From Lachnospiraceae bacterium (GTDB lineage Bacteria; Bacillota; Clostridia; Lachnospirales; Lachnospiraceae): a stretch of 64,000 nucleotides of DNA. Location: positions 1-64,000 of the forward strand of contig JAAVZR010000027.1 of assembly GCA_022791755.1 (NCBI GenBank), read 5' to 3'. This document shows, piece after piece, positions 1 through 8,046 of the stretch. The position numbers and the translations under genes were made by a program. The notes under the pieces were generated by a model. That model had not been told where the DNA came from. It did no database searches and saw only the letters and a program-made list of their open reading frames with translations. How positions within the stretch are numbered: position 1 is the stretch's first letter; each line of letters begins with the position of its first letter.

Positions 1-249
1 ATCAAAGTATCAAAGGATAAATAATATAGTCAGGAACGTTATGTGGAAAATCATATCATTTAAAAGAATAGCATCACAGGTCAGAAAATTTTAAAGTTTT
101 TCTGTCCTTAATAATATTACGAGAATTTTAGCACTTAGGTATGATATGAAGAGGCGGGATGCATGTAAAACAGGCAAAACAGCTGACCGGAAGCCGATAG
201 GGTAGAGGGGCGGACGCGAGGGACAGCGCTTTTGGGGAGGCAGGCGGGA
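1..249. other. Intergenic stretch without a recognised gene
   Basis: AT-rich DNA at the window edge followed by GC-rich DNA leading into hairpin repeat copy 1. No ORF with family resemblance was seen. A weak hairpin with A- and T-rich arms around 80-105 could be the terminator of a gene left of the window, but this cannot be decided here. Confidence 0.4.
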
Positions 250-402
250 TACAGCCGGGGGAAGAGAGCCTTCCTGGCCGGACCCTTGCAGGACGCCGGC
301 GCTTAGTGAGCGCGAGCGGCAGCGAAGCGCGAACTTAGAGCCGCTGCCTCCTGCACGGAGCGGGAGCGCGTCCGGCCAGGAAGGCTCTCTTCCTCCGGCG
401 TC
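250..402 (+). repeat. GC-rich long-hairpin repeat, copy 1
   Basis: The outer arms at 255-283 and 370-398 are complementary over 28 of 29 positions, and the one mismatch (259/394) is a G-U pair when read on the + strand. Inside lies a core with an inner stem (287-296 with 346-355, one mismatch) and an apical stem-loop. The core is almost identical to the reverse complement of copy 3 near 52.2 kb, and related but diverged in copy 2 near 27 kb. The distal arm sequence differs from the other two copies but stays self-complementary. A purine/GC-rich flank with a GGGACGCC-type motif (seen on the minus strand here) is also shared. Function is unknown; it may be a structured RNA or a mobile hairpin element. 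Confidence 0.85.
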
Positions 403-452
403 CCTCCCCCTCCTCCCCCTAACCTGTATAATAATAAAGAGAGGTACTTCTT

Positions 453-1484
453 ATGAGTGAAACAGAAAAGAAAAAGATCCTCCTGATCGCCACCGGCGGA
501 ACCATCGCTTCTGCTCAGGGCGGGGAGGGGCTGTCGCCGGCGGTGAAGCCGGAGGAGCTTCTGGACGCGGTGCCGGGGATCCGGGAGATCTGCAATCCCC
601 ATGCGGTGCAGATTTTAAATATTGACAGCACCAATCTTCAGCCGGAAAACTGGGTTCAGATGGTGCGGGTGATCCGGGAATCTTATGACGGCTATGACGG
701 CTTTGTCATCACCCACGGCACGGATACCATGGCCTATACGGCTTCGGCGCTTTCTTATCTGATTCAGAATGCGGACAAGCCTATCGTGCTGACCGGATCG
801 CAGAAGCCCATCGGCTATGGGATCACCGATGCGGGAAAGAACCTGACAGACAGCTTTACTCTGGCCTGCGAGAAGGATATGGCAGGGGTTTATCTGGTCT
901 TTGACGGCAAGGCGATTTTTGGCACCAGGGCCCGCAAGGTGAAGAGTAAAAGCTACGATGCCTTTGAGAGCGTGAACCATCCGCCGGCGGCTCTGATCTA
1001 CGATGGCCGGGTGGTCCGGTATTTTTCGGAGGAAGTGCGGCCGGGCGGTCCGGTCTTTTGCGAGGAGGTGCGGCCTTCGGTATTTCTGTTAAAGCTGATC
1101 CCCGGTATGAATCCGGATGTTCTGGAATATGTGGGCGCCCGCTATGATGTGATTGTGATCGAGAGCTATGGGGTCGGCGGCGTCCCCTTTGTGGACCGGC
1201 GCAATTTCCTCACGGAGGTGGAGAGGCTGGCGGATCAGGGGAAGATCGTGGTGGTGGCGACTCAGGCCCTGTTTGAGGGCAGCGATATGAGCGTCTATGA
1301 GGTGGGGCGCAGGGCGATGAGCTTTCCGACGCTTTTGCAGTCCTGCGATATGACCGTGGAGTCGGTGGTGACGAAGATGATGTGGCTTCTGGGGCAGACG
1401 CAGGACAGAGAGGAGATCCGTAAGAGATTCTATGAGCCGGTGAACCGGGATCTGTATCCGATGCTCCGGGGCTCCAAAGGATAG
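453..1484 (+). CDS. ansA: L-asparaginase, type I (cytoplasmic)
   Basis: Hydrolyses L-asparagine to aspartate and ammonia. The 343-residue protein has the family's first catalytic threonine in TGGTIAS (residues about 14-20) and the second Thr-Asp pair in HGTDT (about 88-92), both in the expected positions. No signal peptide is visible, which fits the cytosolic type I enzyme, and the length is normal for the family. The ATG at 453 follows a GAGAGG ribosome site. A TATAAT-like hexamer at 427-432 lies just before it, so the leader would be very short if that is the -10. It stands alone, directly downstream of hairpin repeat copy 1. Confidence 0.92.
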   Translation: MSETEKKKILLIATGGTIASAQGGEGLSPAVKPEELLDAVPGIREICNPHAVQILNIDSTNLQPENWVQMVRVIRESYDGYDGFVITHGTDTMAYTASALSYLIQNADKPIVLTGSQKPIGYGITDAGKNLTDSFTLACEKDMAGVYLVFDGKAIFGTRARKVKSKSYDAFESVNHPPAALIYDGRVVRYFSEEVRPGGPVFCEEVRPSVFLLKLIPGMNPDVLEYVGARYDVIVIESYGVGGVPFVDRRNFLTEVERLADQGKIVVVATQALFEGSDMSVYEVGRRAMSFPTLLQSCDMTVESVVTKMMWLLGQTQDREEIRKRFYEPVNRDLYPMLRGSKG

Positions 1485-1538
1485 AAATTCTCGTCGTGCT
1501 GTGATAACCGGTTCAGATATGTCTAAAATATGAAAAGA

Positions 1539-1555
1539 TTGTTAAAATTTATCAA
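1539..1555. promoter_or_regulatory. Candidate Rex operator
   Basis: TTGTTAAAATTTATCAA is an imperfect palindrome (7 of 8 pairs) with the TTGTTAA half-site typical of Rex boxes. The gap between halves is 3 nt rather than the usual 4. It lies 26 bp upstream of the -35 of the rex promoter, so autoregulation is plausible but not shown. Confidence 0.5.
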
Positions 1556-1581
1556 CCCGGCGTTTTGCCGGCGGGAAGCGG

Positions 1582-1610
1582 TTGACAGCGGAAATTGGTA
1601 CAAGTATAAT
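1582..1610 (+). promoter_or_regulatory. Sigma-A promoter of rex
   Basis: TTGACA at 1582-1587 and TATAAT at 1605-1610 are both perfect consensus hexamers separated by 17 bp. The leader to the rex GTG start is about 130 nt. Confidence 0.88.
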
Positions 1611-1745
1611 AATACGATATCAGGGCTGGCGGCCTTCGTCCGGTAAGGAATCGGAAACGCGTAGTGCGGATCCTTTTACAGATACTATGGGGCCTGCGAG
1701 CGGAAAAAGAGAAAATACGGCCGTGAGGCGAGAAGGAGTACGACA

Positions 1746-2381
1746 GTGGAGAATAAAGAAATTTCAAATGCGGTGATCAAGAGGCTGCCCAGATACCACA
1801 GATATCTGGGAGATCTGATGGCCCAGGGCGTGGAGAGAATTTCCTCCCAGGAGCTGAGCATCAGGATGAATGTGACAGCCTCTCAGATTCGCCAGGACCT
1901 GAATAATTTCGGCGGCTTTGGCCAGCAGGGCTACGGCTATAACGTGGCGTACCTCTACCAGGAGATTGCGAAAATCCTGGGTCTGGACAGAGAGAACAGC
2001 ATGGTTATCATCGGCTGCGGCAACTTTGGCCGGGCGCTGGCCAATTATCAGAATTTTGAGAACCGGGGGTTTGTGACAAAGGCGATTTTTGATGTGAATC
2101 CGGATAAGGTGGGCAACCGTGTGCGCAATATTCCGGTGCTCTATATTGATGAGCTGCCGAATTTTTTGCAGAATAACGATATCAAGATCGCTGTCCTTAC
2201 GATTCCCAGGGAGGCTGCGGTGAAGGTGGCGGATATCCTGGTGAGCAACGGGATCAAGGCGATCTGGAATTTTGCCCATGTGGATCTGGACGTCCCGGCC
2301 GGTGTGGTGGTGGAGAATGTGCATCTGTCCGAGAGTCTGATGCAGCTGTCCTACCGGCTAGCGGAAGCGGCGAAGAAGTGA
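1746..2381 (+). CDS. rex: Redox-sensing transcriptional repressor Rex
   Basis: Represses fermentation and hydrogen-metabolism genes and leaves DNA when NADH/NAD+ rises. The 211-residue protein has an N-terminal winged-helix domain (about 1-80; RLPRYHRYLGDL and SASQIRQDL-like segments) and a Rossmann fold with a GCGNFGRAL nucleotide loop near residues 87-97, as in the family. Translation starts at GTG, 10 nt after AAGGAG. A Rex-like palindrome and a consensus promoter lie upstream. acpS follows 19 nt later and is probably cotranscribed. The [FeFe] hydrogenase at 24 kb is a plausible regulatory target, although no clear Rex site was seen in front of it. Confidence 0.95.
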   Translation: MENKEISNAVIKRLPRYHRYLGDLMAQGVERISSQELSIRMNVTASQIRQDLNNFGGFGQQGYGYNVAYLYQEIAKILGLDRENSMVIIGCGNFGRALANYQNFENRGFVTKAIFDVNPDKVGNRVRNIPVLYIDELPNFLQNNDIKIAVLTIPREAAVKVADILVSNGIKAIWNFAHVDLDVPAGVVVENVHLSESLMQLSYRLAEAAKK

Positions 2382-2400
2382 CCGGCCGCCGGGGGCATAT

Positions 2401-2763
2401 ATGATACGGGGGATCGGAAACGACATCATTGAAATCCAGCGTGTGAAAAGGGCCTGCCAGTCGGAGGCCTTTTTGCGCTATGTCTATACGGTGAAGGAAC
2501 AGGAATGTTTCAGGCGTCTCCCTGCCTCTCTGGCAGGGAATTTTGCTGTCAAGGAGGCGGTGGCCAAGATGCTGGGGACAGGCTTTTCGGGTTTTGGCCC
2601 CGCAGATATCGAGGTGCTGCGGGACGAGGCGGGCCGGCCCTATGTGAATTTGTATGCCGGAGCCAGAAAGAGGCAGCAGGAGCTGGGGGTAGAGAAGATC
2701 TGGGTGTCCATCTCTCACACAAAGGAGATCGCCGCGGCTTCGGCGGTGGGGGAGGGAGCGTGA
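2401..2763 (+). CDS. acpS: Holo-[acyl-carrier-protein] synthase
   Basis: Transfers the 4'-phosphopantetheine group from CoA to acyl carrier protein, activating fatty-acid synthesis. The 120-residue length is normal for the AcpS type. Signature segments are GIGNDIIEI at residues 4-12 (magnesium-binding Asp), FAVKEAVAKMLGTG near 48-61, and WVSISHTKEIAAA near the C-terminus. It lies directly behind rex. In Bacillus subtilis the gene is followed by alr and an antitoxin-toxin pair; here only the toxin-like gene follows, 131 bp downstream. Confidence 0.94.
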   Translation: MIRGIGNDIIEIQRVKRACQSEAFLRYVYTVKEQECFRRLPASLAGNFAVKEAVAKMLGTGFSGFGPADIEVLRDEAGRPYVNLYAGARKRQQELGVEKIWVSISHTKEIAAASAVGEGA

Positions 2764-2894
2764 GCCTTCACATGGACGCGCAGCCTTTCATAGGATAAAA
2801 GGGGGCATATTTTTTACTGATAGCTGAATACGCACGATGAGACTGGAAATACTTACGGTAAATGGAAATGAAAACAGAGATCGGAGTGTGACAG

Positions 2895-3257
2895 ATGACT
2901 ATCAGACGAGGAGATGTATATTACGCAGATTTGCGGCCGGTGGTGGGCTCAGAGCAGGGAGGAATCCGCCCTGTGCTGATTATACAGAACGATGTGGGCA
3001 ACCGGCACAGCCCCACGGTGATCTGCGCGGCGATTACATCAAAGATGAACAAGGCAAAGCTTCCCACCCATGTGGAACTGCCCCACAGGGACTGCGATAT
3101 GATGAGGGATTCCGTGATCCTTCTGGAGCAGCTGCGCACGGTGGATAAGCAGCGGCTCAGGGAAAAGATATGTCACCTGGACGAGCGGCTTTTGCGCCAG
3201 GTGGACGAGGCGCTTTTTGTCAGTTTAAGCCTGGATACATACGCCCACGGATATTGA
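2895..3257 (+). CDS. ndoA: MazF/PemK-type endoribonuclease toxin (NdoA-like)
   Basis: Predicted sequence-specific mRNA interferase of the MazF/EndoA fold. The 120-residue product opens with the family segment [20 protein letters not shown], then has RPVLIIQND and VICAAITSK, followed by LPTHVEL and the conserved [12 protein letters not shown]. Length matches Bacillus NdoA (about 116). Normally a small antitoxin gene lies immediately upstream. Here the 131 bp after acpS contains no convincing antitoxin ORF, so the gene appears solitary or is paired with an antitoxin elsewhere. The ATG at 2895 follows a weak CGGAG ribosome site. Confidence 0.88.
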   Translation: MTIRRGDVYYADLRPVVGSEQGGIRPVLIIQNDVGNRHSPTVICAAITSKMNKAKLPTHVELPHRDCDMMRDSVILLEQLRTVDKQRLREKICHLDERLLRQVDEALFVSLSLDTYAHGY

Positions 3258-3347
3258 CGAAAAGAGCGGCAGATGATAAGATGATAGCAGGGCCGGCCGG
3301 CATGGGCCTGCGGCCAAGACTTTCAAAAAGGAGAAGAGAAGAAACCG

Positions 3348-4202
3348 ATGGAAGAGGGCAGTCCATTGCGCAGAGTTCTGCGCGCACTGGGAATACACAC
3401 AGAGGATGACAATGTGACGGAGGAAGATATCCGCACCATGGTACAGGAGGGGCACGAGCAGGGGCTTCTGGAAGCGGATGTGGCCGCGATGATTAATAAT
3501 ATCGTGGAGCTGAGCGAGACCGAGGTGAAGGATATCATGATCCACCGGCGCAATATCACGGCCATCAGCGCCGGTACGCCGCTTGACAGGGCGGTGGATG
3601 TGATCCTCAGCGAAAATAATTCACGTTTTCCTGTCTACGGCACGGATATTGACGACATCCGGGGCATACTGTATCTGCGGGATGCCGTGATCTGCCGGGA
3701 GGGAGGACAGCATGACGGGGAGGAGATCGGGCAGATCCCGGGGCTTTTGCGGGAGGCTCATTTTACGCCGGAGACCAGGAGCGTGCGGGTGCTGCTGCAG
3801 GAGATGCGGCGGGATAAGCAGCACATGGCTCTGGTGGTGGATGAATACGGACAGACCTGTGGGCTGATCACAATGGAGGACATTCTGGAAGAGATCGTGG
3901 GGGATATCCTGGATGAGTATGACGAAGCGCAGGTCTACATCACCGCATTGGAAGGCGGAGCCTATATGCTAAAGGGAATGGCGCCTTTAGATGAGGTCGC
4001 CGAGCGGCTGCATATCAGCTGCGATGAAAATTATGACACGCTGAACGGCCTGCTGATTTCTTTACTGGACCGGATCCCGGCGGAGGGGGAGAAGCTGACG
4101 GTTACATATGGGGGGTATCTGTTCCATATCATCCAGGTGAAGAATAAGATGATCCAGATGGTGCGGGCGGTTCCTGAGGCAAAACCTGCAAAAGATCCGT
4201 GA
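3348..4202 (+). CDS. CBS-domain CorC/HlyC-type protein
   Basis: The 284-residue protein resembles the cytosolic part of CorC/HlyC (UPF0053) proteins, linked to Mg/Co export. Tandem CBS domains span roughly residues 60-185 (VKDIMIHRRNI, SRFPVYGTDIDDIRGILYLRD, ALVVDEYGQTCGLITMEDILEEIVGDI), and a CorC_HlyC domain spans about 200-275 (YMLKGMAPLDEV, GLLISLLDRIP). The usual N-terminal DUF21 membrane domain is absent, as in Gram-negative CorC. The start at 3348 follows AAGGAGAAG. Substrate and partner are unknown; the neighbouring yebC is probably a separate unit because it has its own promoter. Confidence 0.85.
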   Translation: MEEGSPLRRVLRALGIHTEDDNVTEEDIRTMVQEGHEQGLLEADVAAMINNIVELSETEVKDIMIHRRNITAISAGTPLDRAVDVILSENNSRFPVYGTDIDDIRGILYLRDAVICREGGQHDGEEIGQIPGLLREAHFTPETRSVRVLLQEMRRDKQHMALVVDEYGQTCGLITMEDILEEIVGDILDEYDEAQVYITALEGGAYMLKGMAPLDEVAERLHISCDENYDTLNGLLISLLDRIPAEGEKLTVTYGGYLFHIIQVKNKMIQMVRAVPEAKPAKDP

Positions 4203-4210
4203 TTTTCCTG

Positions 4211-4239
4211 TTGAAACCTGTCTCAAAAGATGCTAGAAT
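4211..4239 (+). promoter_or_regulatory. Promoter of yebC
   Basis: TTGAAA at 4211-4216 and TAGAAT at 4234-4239 with a 17-bp spacer, 43 bp before the yebC start. Confidence 0.65.
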
Positions 4240-4281
4240 ACTCAGGAATCATGGACGAGAAGGATAGAAGAGGAGATATGT

Positions 4282-5010
4282 ATGTCAGGACATTCCAAAT
4301 TTGCCAATATCAAGCACAAAAAAGAGAAAAACGACGCGGCCAAGGGAAAGATTTTTACGGTGATCGGCCGTGAAATCGCCGTGGCTGTGAAGGAAGGCGG
4401 GGCAGATCCGGCCAATAACAGCAAGCTGCGCGACGTCATTGCAAAGGCAAAGGCCAATAATATGCCCAATGATACCATCGACCGGGGCATCAAGAAGGCG
4501 GCCGGGGACTTAAGCAGCGTGAACTATGAAAAGATTACATATGAGGGCTACGGCCCGGGAGGCGTGGCGGTCATTGTGGACACGCTGACAGATAACAAGA
4601 ACCGCACCGCGGCCAATGTGCGCAGCGCCTTCACCAAGGGAAACGGAAATATCGGCACACCCGGCTGCGTGTCCTTTATGTTTGATCAGAAGGGACAGAT
4701 CATCGTGGACAAGGAAGAGTGCGAGATGGACCCGGACGAGCTGATGATGATCGCGTTGGATGCCGGCGCCGAAGATTTCAGCGAGGAGGAGGACTGCTAC
4801 GAGATCTATACGGATCCCGACGGATTCAGTCAGATCCGCGAAACGCTGGAGAAGGAGAAGATTCCCATGATGAGCGCCGAGGTGACGATGGTGCCTCAGA
4901 ACTGGGTGGAGTTAAATGATGAGGACGCCGTCAAGTACCTGCAGAGGACGCTGGATCTGCTGGACGACGACGATGATGTACAGGCCGTGTATCATAACTG
5001 GTCCGAGTGA
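4282..5010 (+). CDS. yebC: YebC/PmpR family protein
   Basis: The 242-residue protein starts with the invariant [23 protein letters not shown] segment (positions 1-23) and continues with [33 protein letters not shown] and [14 protein letters not shown], the hallmarks of YebC. Members were long called DNA-binding regulators; some have more recently been linked to translation of difficult peptide stretches. Length is normal. The gene is apparently monocistronic, with its own promoter and more than 300 bp before the next gene. Confidence 0.95.
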   Translation: MSGHSKFANIKHKKEKNDAAKGKIFTVIGREIAVAVKEGGADPANNSKLRDVIAKAKANNMPNDTIDRGIKKAAGDLSSVNYEKITYEGYGPGGVAVIVDTLTDNKNRTAANVRSAFTKGNGNIGTPGCVSFMFDQKGQIIVDKEECEMDPDELMMIALDAGAEDFSEEEDCYEIYTDPDGFSQIRETLEKEKIPMMSAEVTMVPQNWVELNDEDAVKYLQRTLDLLDDDDDVQAVYHNWSE

Positions 5011-5342
5011 TTCTAAGAAACGGGAATCAGACGCAGGCGTGTCGTTACTGTTTCCGGCACAGGCGGGATTTTCACGAAAAAACAGTTGACAATCGCACTT
5101 CCGTGCTTTATAATGATAAAACATTAAAATTAATAATTTTGTACAGAATGGACAAAACAGTTATATATCTGTCCGGCGTCCGTAGCAGGATGGCGGAACG
5201 ATGACACTGATATATCGGCACAAATCCGCTTTCCGGTGAACCCGGATCCGGCGAGACGACAGAACGGCCTGTCAGACAGGCCGTCTGTTACTGTACCGGA
5301 TCGTTTTGTGCTTATATATATAAAAAACAAGGAGGATATCTT
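5011..5342 (+). promoter_or_regulatory. oppA promoter and long leader with inverted repeat
   Basis: TTGACA (5086-5091), a 17-bp spacer and TATAAT (5109-5114) form a perfect promoter. This leaves an untranslated leader of about 220 nt before oppA. Within it, 5264-5284 is a perfect 10-bp inverted repeat around one central base, not followed by a T-run. I do not recognise a known riboswitch. The leader may hold an operator, an mRNA-stability hairpin or an uncharacterised RNA element. The ribosome site AAGGAGG precedes the ATG. Confidence 0.75.
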
Positions 5343-7934
5343 ATGAAAAAGAGAATGTTGGCTCTTCTTCTTGCAGCGGCCATGGTCTTAAGCCTGGCGG
5401 CCTGCTCAGGAGGCGGAGACCAGACGACAGCGGCCCCGGGAACGGACGCGGCTACCACCGCGGCGGCGGGCAACAATGAGACGTCGCCGGCTGATTCCAC
5501 TCAGGGAGATAACAGCGGTGAAGCAGAGGCCGCTCAGAAGTATTTCCCTGTGACCGGCGATCCCATCAGCATGACACAGGGCGACGCGGACGGCGGTGAG
5601 GTGAATCATACTCCGTATGCCGGTATCGCAGGCAAGGATTACACCGATGAGAAGGTATATACCCTGAATGATTATACCGGCGGTACCACCAATATGAAAT
5701 GGGATCCTGTCAACTGGGAGACCAATCAGGACGCCGCTATTCTGGACTATCTTTCCAGCGGATTCTATGCGTTCACATTGAATGAGAACCGGGACGGCGA
5801 CTCCATCATCTGTGAGATGGCGGCTGATTTCCCCGAGGATGTGACCAGCCAGTACGTGGGCTCCTACGGAGTGGAAGAGGGCGATACGGCGAAGGCATTC
5901 CGTATCCCGATCCGCCAGGATCTGAAGTGGGAAGACGGCACGCCCATCAATGCGGACAGCTTTATCTACTCCTATCGCGAGATGCTGGATCCCATTATGA
6001 AGAACCGTCGTGCCGACTCCATGTATGCCGGCAGCGTAGCGGTATACGGCGCGAAGAACTATGTGTACCAGGGCCAGAACGCCTTTACTCCTCTGGGGAT
6101 GACCGTGCAGGAGTTCATTGACGGCGGCGGCGACGTTTCCACCCTGTATGTGGACATGACCGGATTCTGGAACGTGACGGCTCCCGACGGCGGACAGTAC
6201 GCCTCCGTTACGGATGAAGAGCAGGTCCGGGACGCAGCTGTGGAGGACGAGACGGCCGACGAGGCGTTTGTATCCGGCAAATATCTGTTTGACACCTATC
6301 TGGCTCCCGGCTGCCCCTACGAGGCCAATGCGGCTGAGCTTGTTGGCACCATGGAGAAGTACGAGGATAATTACAGCTTTGACAACGTGGGTATCCTGAA
6401 GACCGGCGACTATGAGCTGACCTTTATCTATACGACTCCCATTGAGAACCCGGACTACAATGTGTGCTACAATAATTCCACCGCTTATCTGCTGCACCCT
6501 GAACTGTGGGAGTCCTGCAAGAGCTACTATGACTCCAACAATAACAAGGTCGAAGCCGGATCCGACGCGGTGAACCAGATCACCACAAACTACGGTACCA
6601 GCGTGGAGACTTCTCAGTCCTACGGCCCTTACAAGCTGACCTATTTCGAGCTGGATAAGCAGTATACCATGGAGCGCAATGAGAACTGGTATGGATACGT
6701 TGACGGAAATCATCTGGGACAGTATCAGACCGATATCATCTCCGTGCAGGTGATTCCGGAGCAGGCCACGGCCCTTCTGGCTTTCTTAAACGGCGAGCTG
6801 GACAGCGTGTCCCTGAGTTCTGAGGATATGGCTTCCTATGGCACCAGCGATTACATCCGCTATGAGCCTCAGTCCTACACCACGAAGCTGTCCATCAATA
6901 CCGACAGCGCGTCCCTGGCTTCCAGAGGAGTCTCGGTTCTGGAGAACGTGAATTTCCGTCATGCCTTCTCCCTGGCCATCGACAGAAACACCTTTGCGGC
7001 GTCCTACACCACGGCTGGTTCCGCCGGCCATGGCCTGCTGAATTATCTGTATCTGGCGAATCCTGTGACCGGCTCCCGCTATCGTGATTCCGAGGGCGGT
7101 ATGCAGGCTCTGGTGAAGCTGTACGGCCTGACCTGGGGTGAGGACGGCGACTTCGATACGCTGGAGGAGGCTTATGAGGCCATCACCGGCTATGATATGA
7201 CAGAAGCGCAGCGTCTGATGCAGCTGGCTTATGATCAGTGTGTGGCCGACGGTTCCTATGACGGGAATTCCAAGGTGGAGATCACTCTGAGCGTATATGC
7301 TTCCGACGATGTCTATGTACAGATGTTTAACTATCTGAACGAGGCCCTGCAGAATGCCTGCAAGGGTACCGGCTTTGACGGCAAGGTGTCCATGGTCATG
7401 AAGGTAGACCAGGACTACTATGACACGATTCAGTCCGGCGGTACGGACATGATCTTCTCCACATGGGGCGGCGCGGCTTCCCTGCCTTACACCCTTCTGT
7501 ACGAGTGCTACTCTGACGCGGCGGACGGCAGCGGCAATCAGCAGGAGTACGGCTTCGATACGAAGAAGGTCAATGTGACCATTGAGATCGACGGCGTGTC
7601 CTACACCAGCGATCTGCAGACCTGGGCCAGATGGGCTGACGGCGACCTGACGGCCACCATCAGCTCCGGCAGCAATACCCTGGCGCCCTTCGCCTCCTAT
7701 GACACGGATTCCAGATCTGCTGCCTTCGGTCAGCTGGAGTATGCGTATCTGTCCTACTATACGGTGATTCCGCTGTACTACAGGAATGTGGCCAGTCTGA
7801 TCTCTCAGAAGATCAATTACGGTTCCGATACCTTTGTCACTACGACGACAGCTTTTGGCGGTGTTCGCTATATGACCTTCAACTACAGCGATGACGAGTG
7901 GAAGGATGTGGTAGCCGCCGGTCTGAGTTACTGA
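5343..7934 (+). CDS. oppA: Oligopeptide ABC transporter, substrate-binding lipoprotein
   Basis: Extracellular, membrane-anchored receptor of the Opp importer. A lipoprotein signal ends in LAAC with the lipidated Cys at residue 21, followed by a Thr/Ala/Gly-rich linker to about residue 60. The rest is an SBP_bac_5 type domain (WEDGTPINADSFIYSYREMLDP; LTYFELDKQYTMERNENWYG; VNFRHAFSLAIDRNTF). At 863 residues it is much larger than the usual 530-600. Extra segments occur around residues 240-330 and in the C-terminal half. The hairpin after the stop (7985-8008) separates it from oppB and may let OppA be made in excess. The permease and ATPase genes follow. Confidence 0.9.
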   Translation: MKKRMLALLLAAAMVLSLAACSGGGDQTTAAPGTDAATTAAAGNNETSPADSTQGDNSGEAEAAQKYFPVTGDPISMTQGDADGGEVNHTPYAGIAGKDYTDEKVYTLNDYTGGTTNMKWDPVNWETNQDAAILDYLSSGFYAFTLNENRDGDSIICEMAADFPEDVTSQYVGSYGVEEGDTAKAFRIPIRQDLKWEDGTPINADSFIYSYREMLDPIMKNRRADSMYAGSVAVYGAKNYVYQGQNAFTPLGMTVQEFIDGGGDVSTLYVDMTGFWNVTAPDGGQYASVTDEEQVRDAAVEDETADEAFVSGKYLFDTYLAPGCPYEANAAELVGTMEKYEDNYSFDNVGILKTGDYELTFIYTTPIENPDYNVCYNNSTAYLLHPELWESCKSYYDSNNNKVEAGSDAVNQITTNYGTSVETSQSYGPYKLTYFELDKQYTMERNENWYGYVDGNHLGQYQTDIISVQVIPEQATALLAFLNGELDSVSLSSEDMASYGTSDYIRYEPQSYTTKLSINTDSASLASRGVSVLENVNFRHAFSLAIDRNTFAASYTTAGSAGHGLLNYLYLANPVTGSRYRDSEGGMQALVKLYGLTWGEDGDFDTLEEAYEAITGYDMTEAQRLMQLAYDQCVADGSYDGNSKVEITLSVYASDDVYVQMFNYLNEALQNACKGTGFDGKVSMVMKVDQDYYDTIQSGGTDMIFSTWGGAASLPYTLLYECYSDAADGSGNQQEYGFDTKKVNVTIEIDGVSYTSDLQTWARWADGDLTATISSGSNTLAPFASYDTDSRSAAFGQLEYAYLSYYTVIPLYYRNVASLISQKINYGSDTFVTTTTAFGGVRYMTFNYSDDEWKDVVAAGLSY

Positions 7935-7984
7935 TTCTGATCCGGAGGGAACAGAAAAAATAACGTAAACTGACCGTCTTACGG

Positions 7985-8008
7985 CCGCAGGCGGCGATAC
8001 GCCTGCGG
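7985..8008 (+). terminator. Hairpin between oppA and oppB
   Basis: A perfect 9-bp GC-rich stem (7985-7993 with 8000-8008) and a 6-nt loop, followed by only a short T-rich stretch. It is a likely partial terminator or 3' stabiliser for the abundant receptor mRNA. Confidence 0.6.
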
Positions 8009-8046
8009 TCGTATTTACTATCAGACCGGAGAGAAAGGGGACGCCG

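Noticed and set aside
2837-3148. Frame overlapping the MazF gene as a possible antitoxin
   Set aside because: It overlaps most of the toxin in another frame, has no antitoxin features and no ribosome site.
5115-5340. Known riboswitch in the oppA leader
   Set aside because: No conserved core of a riboswitch class I know could be found.
5406-6713. Long open frame (435 codons) on the minus strand inside oppA
   Set aside because: It mirrors the codon pattern of oppA, has no ribosome site or family resemblance, and is best explained as a shadow frame.
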